DNA from: an uncultured Clostridium sp. | GTDB taxonomy: Bacteria > Bacillota > Clostridia > TANB77 > CAG-508 | Direction: 5' to 3' | Assembly: GCA_900553685.1 (NCBI GenBank) | Contig: USEI01000001.1 | Location: 1 to 64,000, forward strand | Length of the DNA stretch: 64,000 nt | Shown: piece after piece, positions 7,745 through 18,429 of the stretch | Numbering within the stretch: the first letter of the stretch is position 1 | How the letters are laid out: the number at the start of each line of letters is the position of its first letter | Program-made: the position numbers and the translations under genes | Notes under the pieces: generated by a model | Databases searched by the model: none | What the model was told of the DNA's origin: nothing | Seen by the model: only the letters and a program-made list of their open reading frames with translations

Positions 7745-10461
7745 ATGAAAGATGAATTTAATGAAGAAATAAAAAAATTAAATCATTTATTAAACGGAAA
7801 TAAGATTATAGGAAATGAATTAATACGTTTATATGATAACAAAGATTTTTTTGATTATATTAATACTATTGCTGAAGATATTTTGATAAATGCTATGAAA
7901 GCACCTTTAACAGAAAAGAGTAATTACTATATTATAATTATTTCATTATCTTTTATTTCATTAAAATACTATGATGGAAGTTTATGGGAACATATTGAAA
8001 AAGTATATAAAAATTTATATCAAAAATATAGTGAACAAAAAATTTATAGTAAGATTAAAGATATATTAAATTTATTTGAAGAAAATGCAAGTAGATACAT
8101 AAATTTTCCTATATGTAATTCTATAGTTCCAGAATATTATTTAGATAAATATTTTGAATTTATGTTTGATATTTACAAAATAAATTTTCAAAAAAGTTTA
8201 CCAGAAAATTTAAACGAAGAATTGAAATTTATATTTAATTGTTTATCAGATAGTATATCTGGTGAAAAAGATGAACTAGATATTGATGTTACAAATAAAA
8301 CATACAAATTAATAAAAACTACTTTGAATATAATTAAGGGTAAATCCAATATTGATTCATTAATAGAATTATCATCTAATGTACTAAAATGTATAGATTC
8401 GTATTATTGGAATGACTCTACAGTATATTACTTAAAAACAACATATTTAAAAATTGGTTTTGAAAAATGGAAAAATCAAAATGAAGAAGTAGATAGAATA
8501 CGAAATATAGATATCAATTCTAATAGAGAAAATAGATCAGCGTGGAAATCAAGGTATAAATTAAGAAATAATCATATATATTTATGTACACCTATTCATA
8601 GAATTACTAAAGACCACGACCCAAGTAAATTAAATATATCAATATATAATGAAAAAAAATTGTTGTCATTAGAAAATAGTCCAATAGTTGAAGAATCAAT
8701 AGGAGGTTATTATGTAGTAAAGCCACAAGATGTAAGAATTGAAAATCCTATTGGAAAATTGACATATATCTTGTCTGATGATAAGGGAGAAATATACAAT
8801 AGTAAAGATAGCTTATATAGAGACTTTATTGCTTTTGATGAAAATGGAAATGAATTAAAAAATAATAACGAATATGAAGGTAATTTACTTATTGCTAGTG
8901 ATAATTTTAATAATACAGATATAAATATTATTGCAAATTATGATAAATATATGTTAGGAGAAATATTAGTAAATATTGGTGATGTTATTTCAATAAAAAA
9001 CTCATATATGGTTTTAAGCAATAGATTAAAGAACCCTTTAATAATAGGAGAAAAAAATATAAAAATATATGCTTTAAAAACTGATAGAAAAGTAGAGGTA
9101 TTTCATAGTGTTAATAAAGCTATTTTTGAAATTGATGTTAAACCTAATAGAGTAATGATAGTAATAGATAACAAAAGATACAAACTAGAAAGTTTGAATG
9201 TATTAATAGAAGATAAGAAAACATATTATTCAATATCTATGTTTTTAGATGATATAAAAGATGGATATCATAATATAGAAGTTAAAGATATAGTTACTGA
9301 AAAAAATATTGCTAATTTTGAATTTATTACTGATAGTCTTTTAGATTTTTGTTATGATAAGATTACAGATAAAGAATATGAAATCTTAGTTAATTCATCT
9401 TTTGAACTTTATAATGAGTTTAATGAAAATATAAATGAATTTTATATAAATATAAAGTTTAGTACAGAACCAGAAGTATATTTTTATTTTAAAGAAGAAA
9501 AAATAAAATATGTTATTTCTATACCTATTCATTTATACAAAATAAATAATGGTGTATGGTGTGAATTTAACGAATATATATGGGGAAAAGATGTTGAATT
9601 TTATTCAAAGTTAACTTTAAAAAATGTTGAGTTTGATAAAATACTACTAGTGGATAAAAAAATAATGAAATTAATGCTTTTAATTACAATGACGTTATTA
9701 TAGATATAGATTTTATAAAAAAATATATAGAAGATTATGATGAATTAAATTTAAAGTTTTTAAAACAAGAGATAGAAGTTGATAATATTGAAATTTTAAA
9801 TGTATGTAAATATGATTTTAACAATAGCTATATTAGATATGACGAAGACAATAATGTTCTTAATATTAAAACATGTTTTTTAGGAAAAGGAAAATTAATA
9901 TTAAAAGTAACAAATGTATGTTCTAAAGAAATTGTAGAAAAAATAGAATTAAATAATAATTCTGAAACTGTTATAAATGGACTACATCCTTTATGGAAAT
10001 ATAATATTAGTTTTGAAGAAAAAGCTATAGACTTCTTTACAATACCAAAATGTATTTATAGTGAAAGTATAACTTTATACAATACTAATAATTTGGAAGG
10101 AAAATATTATAAAATCAATAAAGCTATTTATGGCTATTCTTTAGATAATTTGAAAGATATAGAATTATCAAATACTTTTATAAATATTGATGAAAGAATA
10201 GGAAATAAAAAGTATAGAGGAAGAATTTATCAAATAGATTATAGTAAAGAAAACAAAATAATATATAAAAATAACATAAATCCCGTTTTAATTGAAATAT
10301 TATCTGATGTAAAAGATAATATTGTAGAAGTGATGATTGTTGATGAAAAAAATGAAGATGGACTATTATTGGATAGAATTAAAAGAACGATTTATAATGG
10401 GGATTCCAATAATTTAGATGATATATATACATACGAGATATTATTAGAGAAAAGGAAGTAA
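7745..10461 (+). CDS. Large protein upstream of the helicase, read through a -1 shift at A7 (DruH-like candidate)
   Basis: SD GGAG lies 8 bases before the ATG at 7745. The frame runs to TAG at 9701-9703. The coding pattern continues without a break in the -1 frame from 9656-9662 (seven A) to TAA at 10459-10461, giving one protein of 905 residues. It has a helical first third and beta-rich later parts; no motif I can name. The stop lies inside the SD region of the helicase gene, so the two are translationally coupled. By position and size it resembles the unknown first protein of two-gene Druantia type III loci (druH). That is inference from gene order. The A7 run may be a true frameshift mutation, a phase-variable tract, or a slippage site. 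Confidence 0.6.
9656..9662 (+). other. A7 tract at the frame change
   Basis: GTG GAT AAA AAA ATA in the upstream frame becomes GAT AAA AAA AAT AAT if one A is added (A8). The upstream frame hits a stop 13 codons later; the downstream frame is open for 264 codons. No CGG is involved. Confidence 0.8.
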
Positions 10462-10466
10462 TTGAA

Positions 10467-13400
10467 ATGAAGAAAATGAATCCGATAGAACAATCAGAAT
10501 ATATTGAAAATAAATTTAGAGAATATATACAATCAACATTCGATATTGAAGATGAGATATATGAAAAAGAATTTAAAGAAGAACTAAATAAAGCAGAAAT
10601 TTGTAAAGGACCATATATTAGTACAGCTTTACCTTTTGTAAAAGGACATTCTATTCGTGAATTAATTAATGAAGGAAAAGTTAGCAAAGAATTTTTGAAA
10701 CTTTCAGACATACAGCCTGATAGAAAACTATATTTACACCAAGAAAAGGCGATAGAATTAATTTCTAAAGGACATAATGCTGTTATTACGACAGGAACTG
10801 GTTCAGGAAAAACAGAAAGTTTTTTGTATCCAATATTAAATCACATTTTAAAAGAGATAGAAGAAGGAAAAGGTGGAAGTGGAATTGTTGCATTGTTCCT
10901 TTATCCAATGAATGCTTTAGTAAATGACCAAATGGATAGAGTTCGTAATATTTTAATAAACTATCCTCAAATTACATTTGGATTTTTTACAGGTGAAACT
11001 CAAGAAGATGATGAACCTAATTTAAGAGAAAAGTTAGCTAGAAAATACGGAAAGAAAAAAATTCCACCAAATGAAATTGTATCAAGAGAAGAAATAAGAA
11101 AAAATACTCCTAATTTGCTATTTACTAATTATTCTATGTTAGAACATTTATTAATTAGACCAAGTGACTTTAATATTTTTAGTGATGAACATATAGGAAG
11201 ATGGCAATTTGTAGTTTTTGATGAAGCACATACATATAGTGGTGCATTAGGAATTGAATTAGCATTATTATTACGAAGAGTAAAAGGTATAGCAAAAAGA
11301 AATCCGCAATTTCTTTTGACAAGTGCTACTTTAGGAGATGAAAACAAAGATATTGATAAAATAATAAATTTTGCAGAAAGTTTGACAACTAGCAAATTTG
11401 AAAAAGAAGATATTGTTTTTTCAAGAAGAGAAAGATTGTTTGATGAAGGAAAATACCGAATAGAACCTGAAAATTATTCTAAACTAGTTGACAATATAGG
11501 AAGTGATAAATTTTTAGAAATTGCAAAAAAAATTAATATTAATATTCAAACTAACCAATCTACGGATGAAGTTTTATATGATTTATTAATACATGATAAA
11601 AATGTATATGAATTATATAAAATTATTAATTCAAATAATATAAAAACTTTTAAAGAGATATATTCTGAGTTAAATAATGTTTTTTATATTACAAAACAAC
11701 AATTAATAGATTTAATTTTTATCATATCAAAAGCAAGTAAAAATAATGCAACTATTTTTGATTCAAAATACCATACTTTTATTAGAACTTTAGATGGTGC
11801 ATTCATTTCTATAGGAAAAAACAAAAAAATGAGATTAACAAATTGCAAGAAAATAGATGATATGATGGCATTTGAAATAGGACTTTGTAAATATTGTAAT
11901 GAAATGTATATTTTAGGAAAAAAATATCAGGATAAAAAAGGGTATTGGCATTTAATACAAAATTCTGATGTTGATATTGATGAAAATTATGGGGAGATAA
12001 AAGAAAACACAAAGGTAGATTATTTTTTATTAAAGGACATAGCTAAAGTAAGTCAAAAATATGTTAATGATGTTGTTGAAGAAATTGTTTGTAGTAAATG
12101 TGGCAATATATATGAGTTAAAAGATTTGAATGCGAAAAAATGCAAGTGTGGGGAACAGTATGAAGTATCATTATTAAGAATTAATAATGACAAAGATGTA
12201 AAGAATAATTTATCTACATGTCCATGCTGTACTAGAAATTCAAAAAACAGTGTTGGAGTTGTTTCTGGGTTCCATTTAAGTAAAGATAGTGCTACAGCTT
12301 TATTATCACAAATATTATATGAAACATTAGATTGTAAAAAAGAGAATACACCAAAATTAAATAATACTATGATACAAGACTTTTGGAAGTCTGATGACGA
12401 TATATCGATATTAAATAATGAAAAAGATGAAAAAACGAAGCAATTTATTGCTTTTTCTGATAGTAGACAACAAGCTAGTTTTTTTGCTACTTTTTATGAA
12501 TATACTCATAAACGTTTCTTGAGAAAAAGATTAATATGGGAAGAATTGAAAAATAATGATCATGAACCGATTACTTTTAGCACAGCATTAACACGAATAA
12601 AAAATGCTATATATGATAAAAAATTATTTGATATTCAAGATGATTTTGAAAGTGCAGAAAAAGAATCTTGGATTACTTTATTATCAGAATTATTAAATAT
12701 TGATGGTAATTACACAGCTGAAGGTTTGGGAATTTTTTATTTTAAGCTAAATGAAAAAGAAATAAAAAGAAGAATAAATGAAAATAATTTAAATATACCA
12801 TTAAAGCAATTTCTAGAAAAATATAGTATTACTGAAAAAGAATTTTTTGATATTTTACAAGTTTTATGCCAAGTTTTTAGAAATACTGCGGCTTTAAACT
12901 ATGAAGAAGCTAATTTAGATATGAATACAAGAAAAGAAGAATTTAATTTCAGAAGGTTTGATAACTATGTTGTAGACAGAAGAAATAAGATTACTAAAAA
13001 TGAACAAATAGTAGGAGAAAATAGAACTAGCTTTTTACCTGCAGATGAAAGAATAATAACCAAAATATCTAATTATATAGAAAAAATACTCAAATGTTCA
13101 AAAGATGAAAGAAATAACTTTTTAAGTGATACTTTTAAATTAGGTAGATATGTTGTTTTTAAAGAAATAATAGGAAAAAGTGAAAAATTATATCAAATTG
13201 AAGCCAAAAGATTTGAATTAAATAGTTATGTAAAAAATAAATTTTATGTATGCCCGATATGTAAAAAAATTACACCTTATAATGTAAGAAGTGTATGTCC
13301 AACAAAAAAATGTGTTGGACAACTAGAAGAGTGTAATGTAGAAGAGTTTTTTAAAAACAACTATTATAGAAAAGAATATATGAACAAAACAATAGAAAAT

Positions 13401-15218
13401 ATAGTTGTTAAAGAGCATACAGCTCAAATAGATAAAGATAAAGGAAGACAATATCAAAATGATTTTAAAGAGCAAAAAATAAATGTATTAAGTTGTTCTA
13501 CTACTTTTGAAATGGGTATTGATATTGGTAAACTTGAAAATGTATTTTTAAGAAATGTACCACCAACTCCAGCTAATTATGCTCAAAGAGCTGGTAGAGC
13601 TGGTAGAAGTAAAGATTCTTCAGCATTTGTACTAACTTTTTGTGGAGCGTCATCACATGATTTTACATATTTTAAAAACCCATCTAAAATGATATCTGGA
13701 ATTGTAACTCCACCTAGTTTTAAAGTTAGCAATGAGAAAATTTTAATTAGACATATTACAGCATCAGCCTTTGGATTTTTCTTTAGAAAGTATCCAGAAT
13801 ATTTTGAAAACGTAGAAGCTTTGGTATGCAATGATGGAATTGAAAAATTTATAGAATACATAAATTCAAAACCAGAAGAATTAAGAGTATATATAGATGA
13901 AAGTGTTTTGGATAATGACACAAGAAAAAAATGGGGAAACTTTGCATGGTTACAAAGTTTAATTGCTCAAGATGGTATTTTAAATAATTACTATAATTAT
14001 ACTAAAAGAAAAATAGAAGATTTGCAAGAAGCTATGGAAAAAGCTAGTAATGTGGAAGATTTTTCATTAGCTAAATACTATCAATCAGAAATTGACAAGG
14101 AAAAAAAAGAAAAAGTAATAGGAAGCTTATCAGAATTTTGTGTTATTCCTAAATATGGATTCCCAGTTGATGTTGTAGATTTAAAAGTGTATGAAAAAAA
14201 TGGTAAAATAAATTCTAATTATAATTTATCTAGAGATTTATCAGTAGCTATTTCAGAATATGCACCGGATTCTGAAATTATTGTAGATAATAAGAAATAT
14301 ACTTCTAGATATATAATTAAGCCGAGAGGAATAGAAGATTTAACTAGATATTACTATTTTACTTGTCCAAATTGTGATAGGATAAATATTTCAGAATTTA
14401 AAGATAAACTATTGAAATGTAATTACTGTGATGTAGATAACAATAATCCAATAAATGATTATTTTGTCGAGCCAATTTATGGATTTGCAACAGATATAAA
14501 AAATAAAGAGTCAACAACTAAAAAACCTAAAAAAACATATGCTGGTGAATATAAATATATAGGCGAAGGTATTAGTAACAATGATAAAATTTCTTTTAAT
14601 GATTTTGTTTTTGTGGAGTCTGCTAAAGATGATAAATTGCTAGTTATGAATGTAAATCCGTTTTATAGATGTAAATTATGTGGATATACAATTTTAGAAA
14701 AAAATAAAACAGGTTCTTTTATAAAAGATTCTCACAAGCATAAGACTCGCATGCAATATGAGTGCGATAATCAAATTTTAGAAAAAACTTCGATAGGACA
14801 TGAATTTAAAACGGATGTTGTTAAAATAACTATTATAGATTTAATAGAAAGAAGACATGCATTATCTACTTTATATGCTATTTTAGAGGGAATAAGCTAT
14901 GCTTTTGATATAGAAAGAAAAGATATTAATGGAATTATTAATAAAAATGAAAATGGAATTTATGAAATAATAGTATTTGATAATGTACCAGGTGGTGCAG
15001 GACATGTAAAAAGAATTTTGGAAAAAGAAAATTTAAAGAAAGCTTTTAAAAGAGCATATGAAAAAGTAAATAATGATTGCTGTGACGAAGAAACATCATG
15101 TTACAATTGTTTAAGAAATTATAACAATCAAAGAGTTCACAATGAGTTGAAACGAAAATATGCTAAAGAAGTTTTAAAAGAAGTTATTAACAATATAGAA
15201 AAAATAATTGAACAATAA
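10467..15218 (+). CDS. DEAD/DEAH-box helicase with C-terminal DUF1998 (DruE / DISARM-like)
   Basis: A 1583-residue SF2 helicase. Motif I TTGTGSGKTE (about 108-117), motif II DEAH (252-255), motif III SAT (286-288) and motif VI QRAGRAGR (about 1039-1046) are intact. Several Cys clusters (CKYC about 472, CSKC about 541, CPCC about 585, CPIC about 927) suggest zinc ribbons. The C-terminus has DNVPGGAGHV (about 1504) and CC-x5-C-x2-C (about 1536-1548), the DUF1998 signature. Helicases of this make-up are the core of Druantia (DruE) and, split in two, of DISARM (DrmA/DrmB); the housekeeping repair helicase MrfA is shorter (about 750 aa). Gene context (mobile element, unknown partner upstream, nuclease downstream) favours anti-phage defence. 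The activity is inferred, not shown. Confidence 0.85.
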   Translation: MKKMNPIEQSEYIENKFREYIQSTFDIEDEIYEKEFKEELNKAEICKGPYISTALPFVKGHSIRELINEGKVSKEFLKLSDIQPDRKLYLHQEKAIELISKGHNAVITTGTGSGKTESFLYPILNHILKEIEEGKGGSGIVALFLYPMNALVNDQMDRVRNILINYPQITFGFFTGETQEDDEPNLREKLARKYGKKKIPPNEIVSREEIRKNTPNLLFTNYSMLEHLLIRPSDFNIFSDEHIGRWQFVVFDEAHTYSGALGIELALLLRRVKGIAKRNPQFLLTSATLGDENKDIDKIINFAESLTTSKFEKEDIVFSRRERLFDEGKYRIEPENYSKLVDNIGSDKFLEIAKKININIQTNQSTDEVLYDLLIHDKNVYELYKIINSNNIKTFKEIYSELNNVFYITKQQLIDLIFIISKASKNNATIFDSKYHTFIRTLDGAFISIGKNKKMRLTNCKKIDDMMAFEIGLCKYCNEMYILGKKYQDKKGYWHLIQNSDVDIDENYGEIKENTKVDYFLLKDIAKVSQKYVNDVVEEIVCSKCGNIYELKDLNAKKCKCGEQYEVSLLRINNDKDVKNNLSTCPCCTRNSKNSVGVVSGFHLSKDSATALLSQILYETLDCKKENTPKLNNTMIQDFWKSDDDISILNNEKDEKTKQFIAFSDSRQQASFFATFYEYTHKRFLRKRLIWEELKNNDHEPITFSTALTRIKNAIYDKKLFDIQDDFESAEKESWITLLSELLNIDGNYTAEGLGIFYFKLNEKEIKRRINENNLNIPLKQFLEKYSITEKEFFDILQVLCQVFRNTAALNYEEANLDMNTRKEEFNFRRFDNYVVDRRNKITKNEQIVGENRTSFLPADERIITKISNYIEKILKCSKDERNNFLSDTFKLGRYVVFKEIIGKSEKLYQIEAKRFELNSYVKNKFYVCPICKKITPYNVRSVCPTKKCVGQLEECNVEEFFKNNYYRKEYMNKTIENIVVKEHTAQIDKDKGRQYQNDFKEQKINVLSCSTTFEMGIDIGKLENVFLRNVPPTPANYAQRAGRAGRSKDSSAFVLTFCGASSHDFTYFKNPSKMISGIVTPPSFKVSNEKILIRHITASAFGFFFRKYPEYFENVEALVCNDGIEKFIEYINSKPEELRVYIDESVLDNDTRKKWGNFAWLQSLIAQDGILNNYYNYTKRKIEDLQEAMEKASNVEDFSLAKYYQSEIDKEKKEKVIGSLSEFCVIPKYGFPVDVVDLKVYEKNGKINSNYNLSRDLSVAISEYAPDSEIIVDNKKYTSRYIIKPRGIEDLTRYYYFTCPNCDRINISEFKDKLLKCNYCDVDNNNPINDYFVEPIYGFATDIKNKESTTKKPKKTYAGEYKYIGEGISNNDKISFNDFVFVESAKDDKLLVMNVNPFYRCKLCGYTILEKNKTGSFIKDSHKHKTRMQYECDNQILEKTSIGHEFKTDVVKITIIDLIERRHALSTLYAILEGISYAFDIERKDINGIINKNENGIYEIIVFDNVPGGAGHVKRILEKENLKKAFKRAYEKVNNDCCDEETSCYNCLRNYNNQRVHNELKRKYAKEVLKEVINNIEKIIEQ

Positions 15219-15316
15219 AAGAATGTAAATTATAATATGTAATTTGTCAACAAATTACATAAGAAAACGAAAATTATTAGAGAAAAAAAGAAACTTCAAT
15301 ATAAAAAATAAATTTA

Positions 15317-15366
15317 AAATAGAACAATTATTTATTAAATATAATTTGAAAGTAATTGTTCTATTT
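15317..15366. terminator. Bidirectional terminator between convergent genes
   Basis: A 14-bp perfect stem (AAATAGAACAATTA and its complement) lies between the stops of the helicase and the PD-(D/E)XK gene. Confidence 0.75.
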
Positions 15367-15376
15367 AAATATAAAA

Positions 15377-16888
15377 TTATATATTTTTTAATTTGTTTTT
15401 TAATTCTTCAACTAATCTAATAAAATGATTTAATTCATGTATATATCCATATTCATATCCTTTTAGAATAGTTTCAAAATTTCTTCCATTTTTATCTTTA
15501 TTTTTTTCTAAAGTAATTTTTTTCTGTATTATTCTATTAAAATCATTTTCATCATCACTTAATTTTTGGATTAAAATTTCAAATTCATCTATATTTACAA
15601 TCCAATTTAAGTCTATATCAGAAGAAAAATTCATATTTCTTTCAACTATTAATTTCATATTTTCTTCTGTATAAATTTTTTCAAAAGTTAAGCATATTCT
15701 AATAATAGTTTTGTCTGAACTTTCAATTTGATAAGAATTTAATTGTTTAAAGGCTTCTATAATATTATTATTTATATATTTTTCTAATTCATCAAATCTT
15801 TCTTGTTTGGTGTTAGTTCTTGTATTAATTGGAAAAAGAGCAGATTTTTGTTCTATTAAGAAAATATAATTAGTGGTTTCAATTTTCCAATCGGGCGTTT
15901 TTATCCTTCTAACTTTACTTTCTTTTAATTTTTCAGCATTGATATTATATTTTTCAAATAATTGTGTTAAATAGCATTCAAAACAGTATCCAAAATAATT
16001 AGTAAAATCATTACTTTTAATTTCTTTATAGTAATTTCTTAAAATCCAATAAATTGATTCTGGAAAACTATATAATAATGAATAAATATTACTTATAATA
16101 TAATTATTTTCTTTTGATTTTAGCTTTACAATAGGATAACATTTTAGTAAGTTCCAATTATCACTATTTCTATAAAATTCATAATCTCTACTTTGAAATT
16201 CAATAACTTGAAGTATTTCATCTTTTGTAAAACCTAATAACTCGATGTCAAATTGAATGTTCTTTATGATGTCAAGAATATATGGAGTTCCAATACTAGA
16301 TGATAACAATATTAAAAAGAAATATATATTGATGAATTTAGAAATTTTTATTCCAGTTATATTTTCAAAAATAGTTTCGAAGTCTATATAACATACATCT
16401 TTTGTTTTACAAAATTTATCGTTTTTATTTATATTCATTATTATTTCATATAATCTATTAAATCTAGAACTGACATGTAAGGTTTGAAAATCGAATTGAA
16501 AATTTGTTATACATTGTAAATGCTCGAATAACTTTATATCATCCATATTTTTATCAATATTTTCGATACTTTCATCATATATTTTGTTTTGGTTGATTAA
16601 AGAATAATAATCAGAATCATTATTAATACTTTTTCCTCTATAATCATTACTGAATTTTATTGAATAATAGCAAATTTGCACTAGCTCCCATTGACCATAG
16701 CAAAAAGGAAATTTTCCAAGTGGTGATCCATATTTTGTATAACAAGGAATGTCTATAAAGGTAAATGCTTTTTTATCTTTTTTATAAGACTCAATAGATT
16801 TTTTTGAAAAATAATACAGTAAATCACAGGTTTTAAACTTTCTAATATAATTTTTAAAATTTTCTTTAATTTTTTCTAAATCGTTCAT
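15377..16888 (-). CDS. PD-(D/E)XK nuclease-like protein
   Basis: A 503-residue protein with a helical N-terminal half and, around residues 325-350, RRIKTPDWKIE followed by YIFLIEQKSA. This D-x(n)-E-x-K arrangement is the hallmark of PD-(D/E)XK nucleases, as in defence and restriction proteins. An SD AGGAG precedes the ATG. It converges on the helicase gene from its own promoter, so it is either a separate defence gene or an accessory of the same island. No partner methylase is present. The target is unknown. Confidence 0.6.
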   Translation of the reverse strand: MNDLEKIKENFKNYIRKFKTCDLLYYFSKKSIESYKKDKKAFTFIDIPCYTKYGSPLGKFPFCYGQWELVQICYYSIKFSNDYRGKSINNDSDYYSLINQNKIYDESIENIDKNMDDIKLFEHLQCITNFQFDFQTLHVSSRFNRLYEIIMNINKNDKFCKTKDVCYIDFETIFENITGIKISKFINIYFFLILLSSSIGTPYILDIIKNIQFDIELLGFTKDEILQVIEFQSRDYEFYRNSDNWNLLKCYPIVKLKSKENNYIISNIYSLLYSFPESIYWILRNYYKEIKSNDFTNYFGYCFECYLTQLFEKYNINAEKLKESKVRRIKTPDWKIETTNYIFLIEQKSALFPINTRTNTKQERFDELEKYINNNIIEAFKQLNSYQIESSDKTIIRICLTFEKIYTEENMKLIVERNMNFSSDIDLNWIVNIDEFEILIQKLSDDENDFNRIIQKKITLEKNKDKNGRNFETILKGYEYGYIHELNHFIRLVEELKNKLKNI

Positions 16889-17197
16889 TTACTACTCCTA
16901 TATTACTAATACATATATAATATCATATAATAAGGATATTATTTAATTTTATTTGAAACTTTTTTGCAATATAAGAGTTTTCAAGATTTTCTAACACCAT
17001 TAATTAACATTTAATGGAAAAATAGCTATTTACTCAACATTATTCCCAACAAAAATAGAATAAAGAGTTGATATATAAGTTAAATATCTGGTTATCCACT
17101 CAAAAAAGGCTCTTTTAAAAGTATCTTTTGTTATATTTATTGAGAATTTAGAAATTTTATGATATAAATTATGTATTAAATAATGGGAGAAAAATTT
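16889..17197. other. Intergenic region with degenerate att-like site
   Basis: The left part is plain AT-rich DNA. At 17086-17101 the sequence TCTGGTTATCC-ACTC followed by AAAAAAGGC and CTTTT aligns with the attR/tRNA-terminator junction at 19153-19197 (TCTGGCTACCC..., then AAGGCACTTTT). From 17120 on, it is the duplicated promoter region of the NERD gene. Confidence 0.5.
17140..17168 (+). promoter_or_regulatory. Promoter of NERD gene copy 1
   Basis: TTGAGA, 17-base spacer, TATAAA; conserved in copy 2 (19207-19235). Confidence 0.65.
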
Positions 17198-18209
17198 ATG
17201 GAATTATTTAAGAAATTCGATAAAACAATTTTTTATAAGCAAGATAATGAATTAGAATATCAAATTAAAGCTTTAAAGAAGATTAATGCTGAATTTCCAA
17301 GTAATGATAAAATTCGGACAAAAGTTAAAGCTATGTGAATTAGGCTTAAAAGGTGAAAAAGAAATTGAATTTGAATTAAAAAATTCAAATATTGGAATGT
17401 ATGTATTACAAGATATTAATATGAAATATGAAGATTTAACAGCACAAATAGACTACATAGTTATTACCCCAGCAAGTATGTATTTTATAGAATGCAAAAA
17501 TCTGGTAGGGAATATAAGAGTTAATAGTAGAGGAGAATTTATTAGAGAATATATATATAATAAGAGAAAAGTGAAAGAAGGAATTTATTCTCCTATAAGA
17601 CAAGCAGAAAGACATATTGAAATATTTAAAAAAATATGGAATAGTAAAAATAACAAGTTAATTAATAAGTTACAAATGAAAAATTTTGACAAATGGTGTA
17701 AATACATTGTTGTAATGACTAATCCGAAAAGTATATTGGATATAAAATCAGCACCTAAAGAAATTAAAAATAAAATAATTCGTTCAGATAATTTAGTAAA
17801 ATATTTACAAAACGATGTAAATAATACAGATAAAAATATGAGATATACGGAAAAAGAAATGAAAGACAATGCTTTTGGAATTATGAATAATTACAATGAG
17901 ATTATAGATAGAGATTATGAACAAGAATTAAGAAAATGGCTACAAAATAGTATATCACTAGAAAACTCATTAAATAAAATTGATGATAGTTGTAAAGACA
18001 ATTTAGCAGAATTATTAAAAGAAGAGTTAAAAGATTTTAGAAGAGTGACTTCGACAGAAAAGAATATACCAGCATATTATATTTTTAATAATGATGAACT
18101 AGAAAAATTAGTAAAATATAAGCCTAAAAATATTTTAGAACTTAAGAATTTAAAAATTTTATCAGATATTAAAATAAAAGTTCATGGGAAAAAATTGTTG
18201 AGATTATAA
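17198..18209 (+). CDS. NERD-domain protein, copy 1, requiring +1 shift at CGG
   Basis: The ATG at 17198 follows SD GGGAGA. The zero frame reads ELFKKFDKTIFYKQ ... NDKI and then the codon CGG at 17315; it stops seven codons later. Skipping the C gives GGA CAA AAG TTA and the frame stays open: LCELGLKGEKEIEFEL, a typical NERD start (G-x-K-G-E), then IDYIVITPASMYFIECK, which carries the nuclease-like D...E-x-K core. NERD (nuclease-related) proteins are thought to act on DNA. A second lesion, one base deleted at about 18190 compared with copy 2, cuts about 14 residues from the C-terminus, so this copy is starting to decay or is shortened. Full length with the shift is 336 residues. Confidence 0.75.
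17315..17318 (+). other. CGGA +1 recoding site (NERD copy 1)
   Basis: ATT CGG ACA in the zero frame; ATT (C)GGA CAA restores the frame, adding Gly. Confidence 0.7.
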
Positions 18210-18321
18210 ACAAAAAAAGTAGTTTATAAAATTTATTTAATACTATTAGTATAAACATCTTAACAATATATTAAATTTTGTTTAGAACATCTTACAGACT
18301 CATTAAACTATTAAAAATATA

Positions 18322-18350
18322 TTGTAAAATAAGTTAATATATGTTATAAT
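18322..18350 (+). promoter_or_regulatory. Promoter with extended -10
   Basis: TTGTAA, 17-base spacer, TATAAT preceded by TGT. A terminator begins only about 6 bases after the expected start site. Confidence 0.75.
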
Positions 18351-18362
18351 TTAAAATGTAAT

Positions 18363-18398
18363 GGGCAAGAAAATTTTTGGTTTTTCTTGTCCTTTTTT
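18363..18398 (+). terminator. Terminator directly behind the promoter
   Basis: GGGCAAGAAAA pairs with TTTTTCTTGTCC, followed by six T. Transcripts from 18357 would end after about 40 nt unless antitermination occurs. Confidence 0.8.
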
Positions 18399-18429
18399 AT
18401 AGAAGAAGATTTTAAGGAAAGGAGAAAAA

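Larger units (their letters stand above)
17108..18200 (+). repeat. Copy 1 of a 1.1-kb duplication (NERD gene and promoter)
   Basis: About 90% identical by eye to 19178-20275, including promoter, SD, the CGG frame break and nearly the whole coding region. A third, partial copy is at 21514-21610. Confidence 0.9.

Noticed and set aside
9656..9662. Assigning the defence-protein frame change to the CGG system
   Set aside because: It is a -1 (or +A) event at A7 and no CGG is near.
7745..15218. Complete DISARM system
   Set aside because: No methyltransferase or separate DrmB/DrmC gene is present; helicase and DUF1998 are in one chain, which is closer to DruE.
10467..15218. Housekeeping MrfA repair helicase
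   Set aside because: The protein is about twice the MrfA length, has extra zinc clusters and lies on a mobile element with an unknown coupled partner.
17286..18209. NERD gene starting independently in the shifted frame at TTG 17286 or an ATG near 17300
   Set aside because: No SD lies before these codons, while the zero frame has promoter, SD, ATG and a helical N-terminus that continues naturally into the shifted frame.
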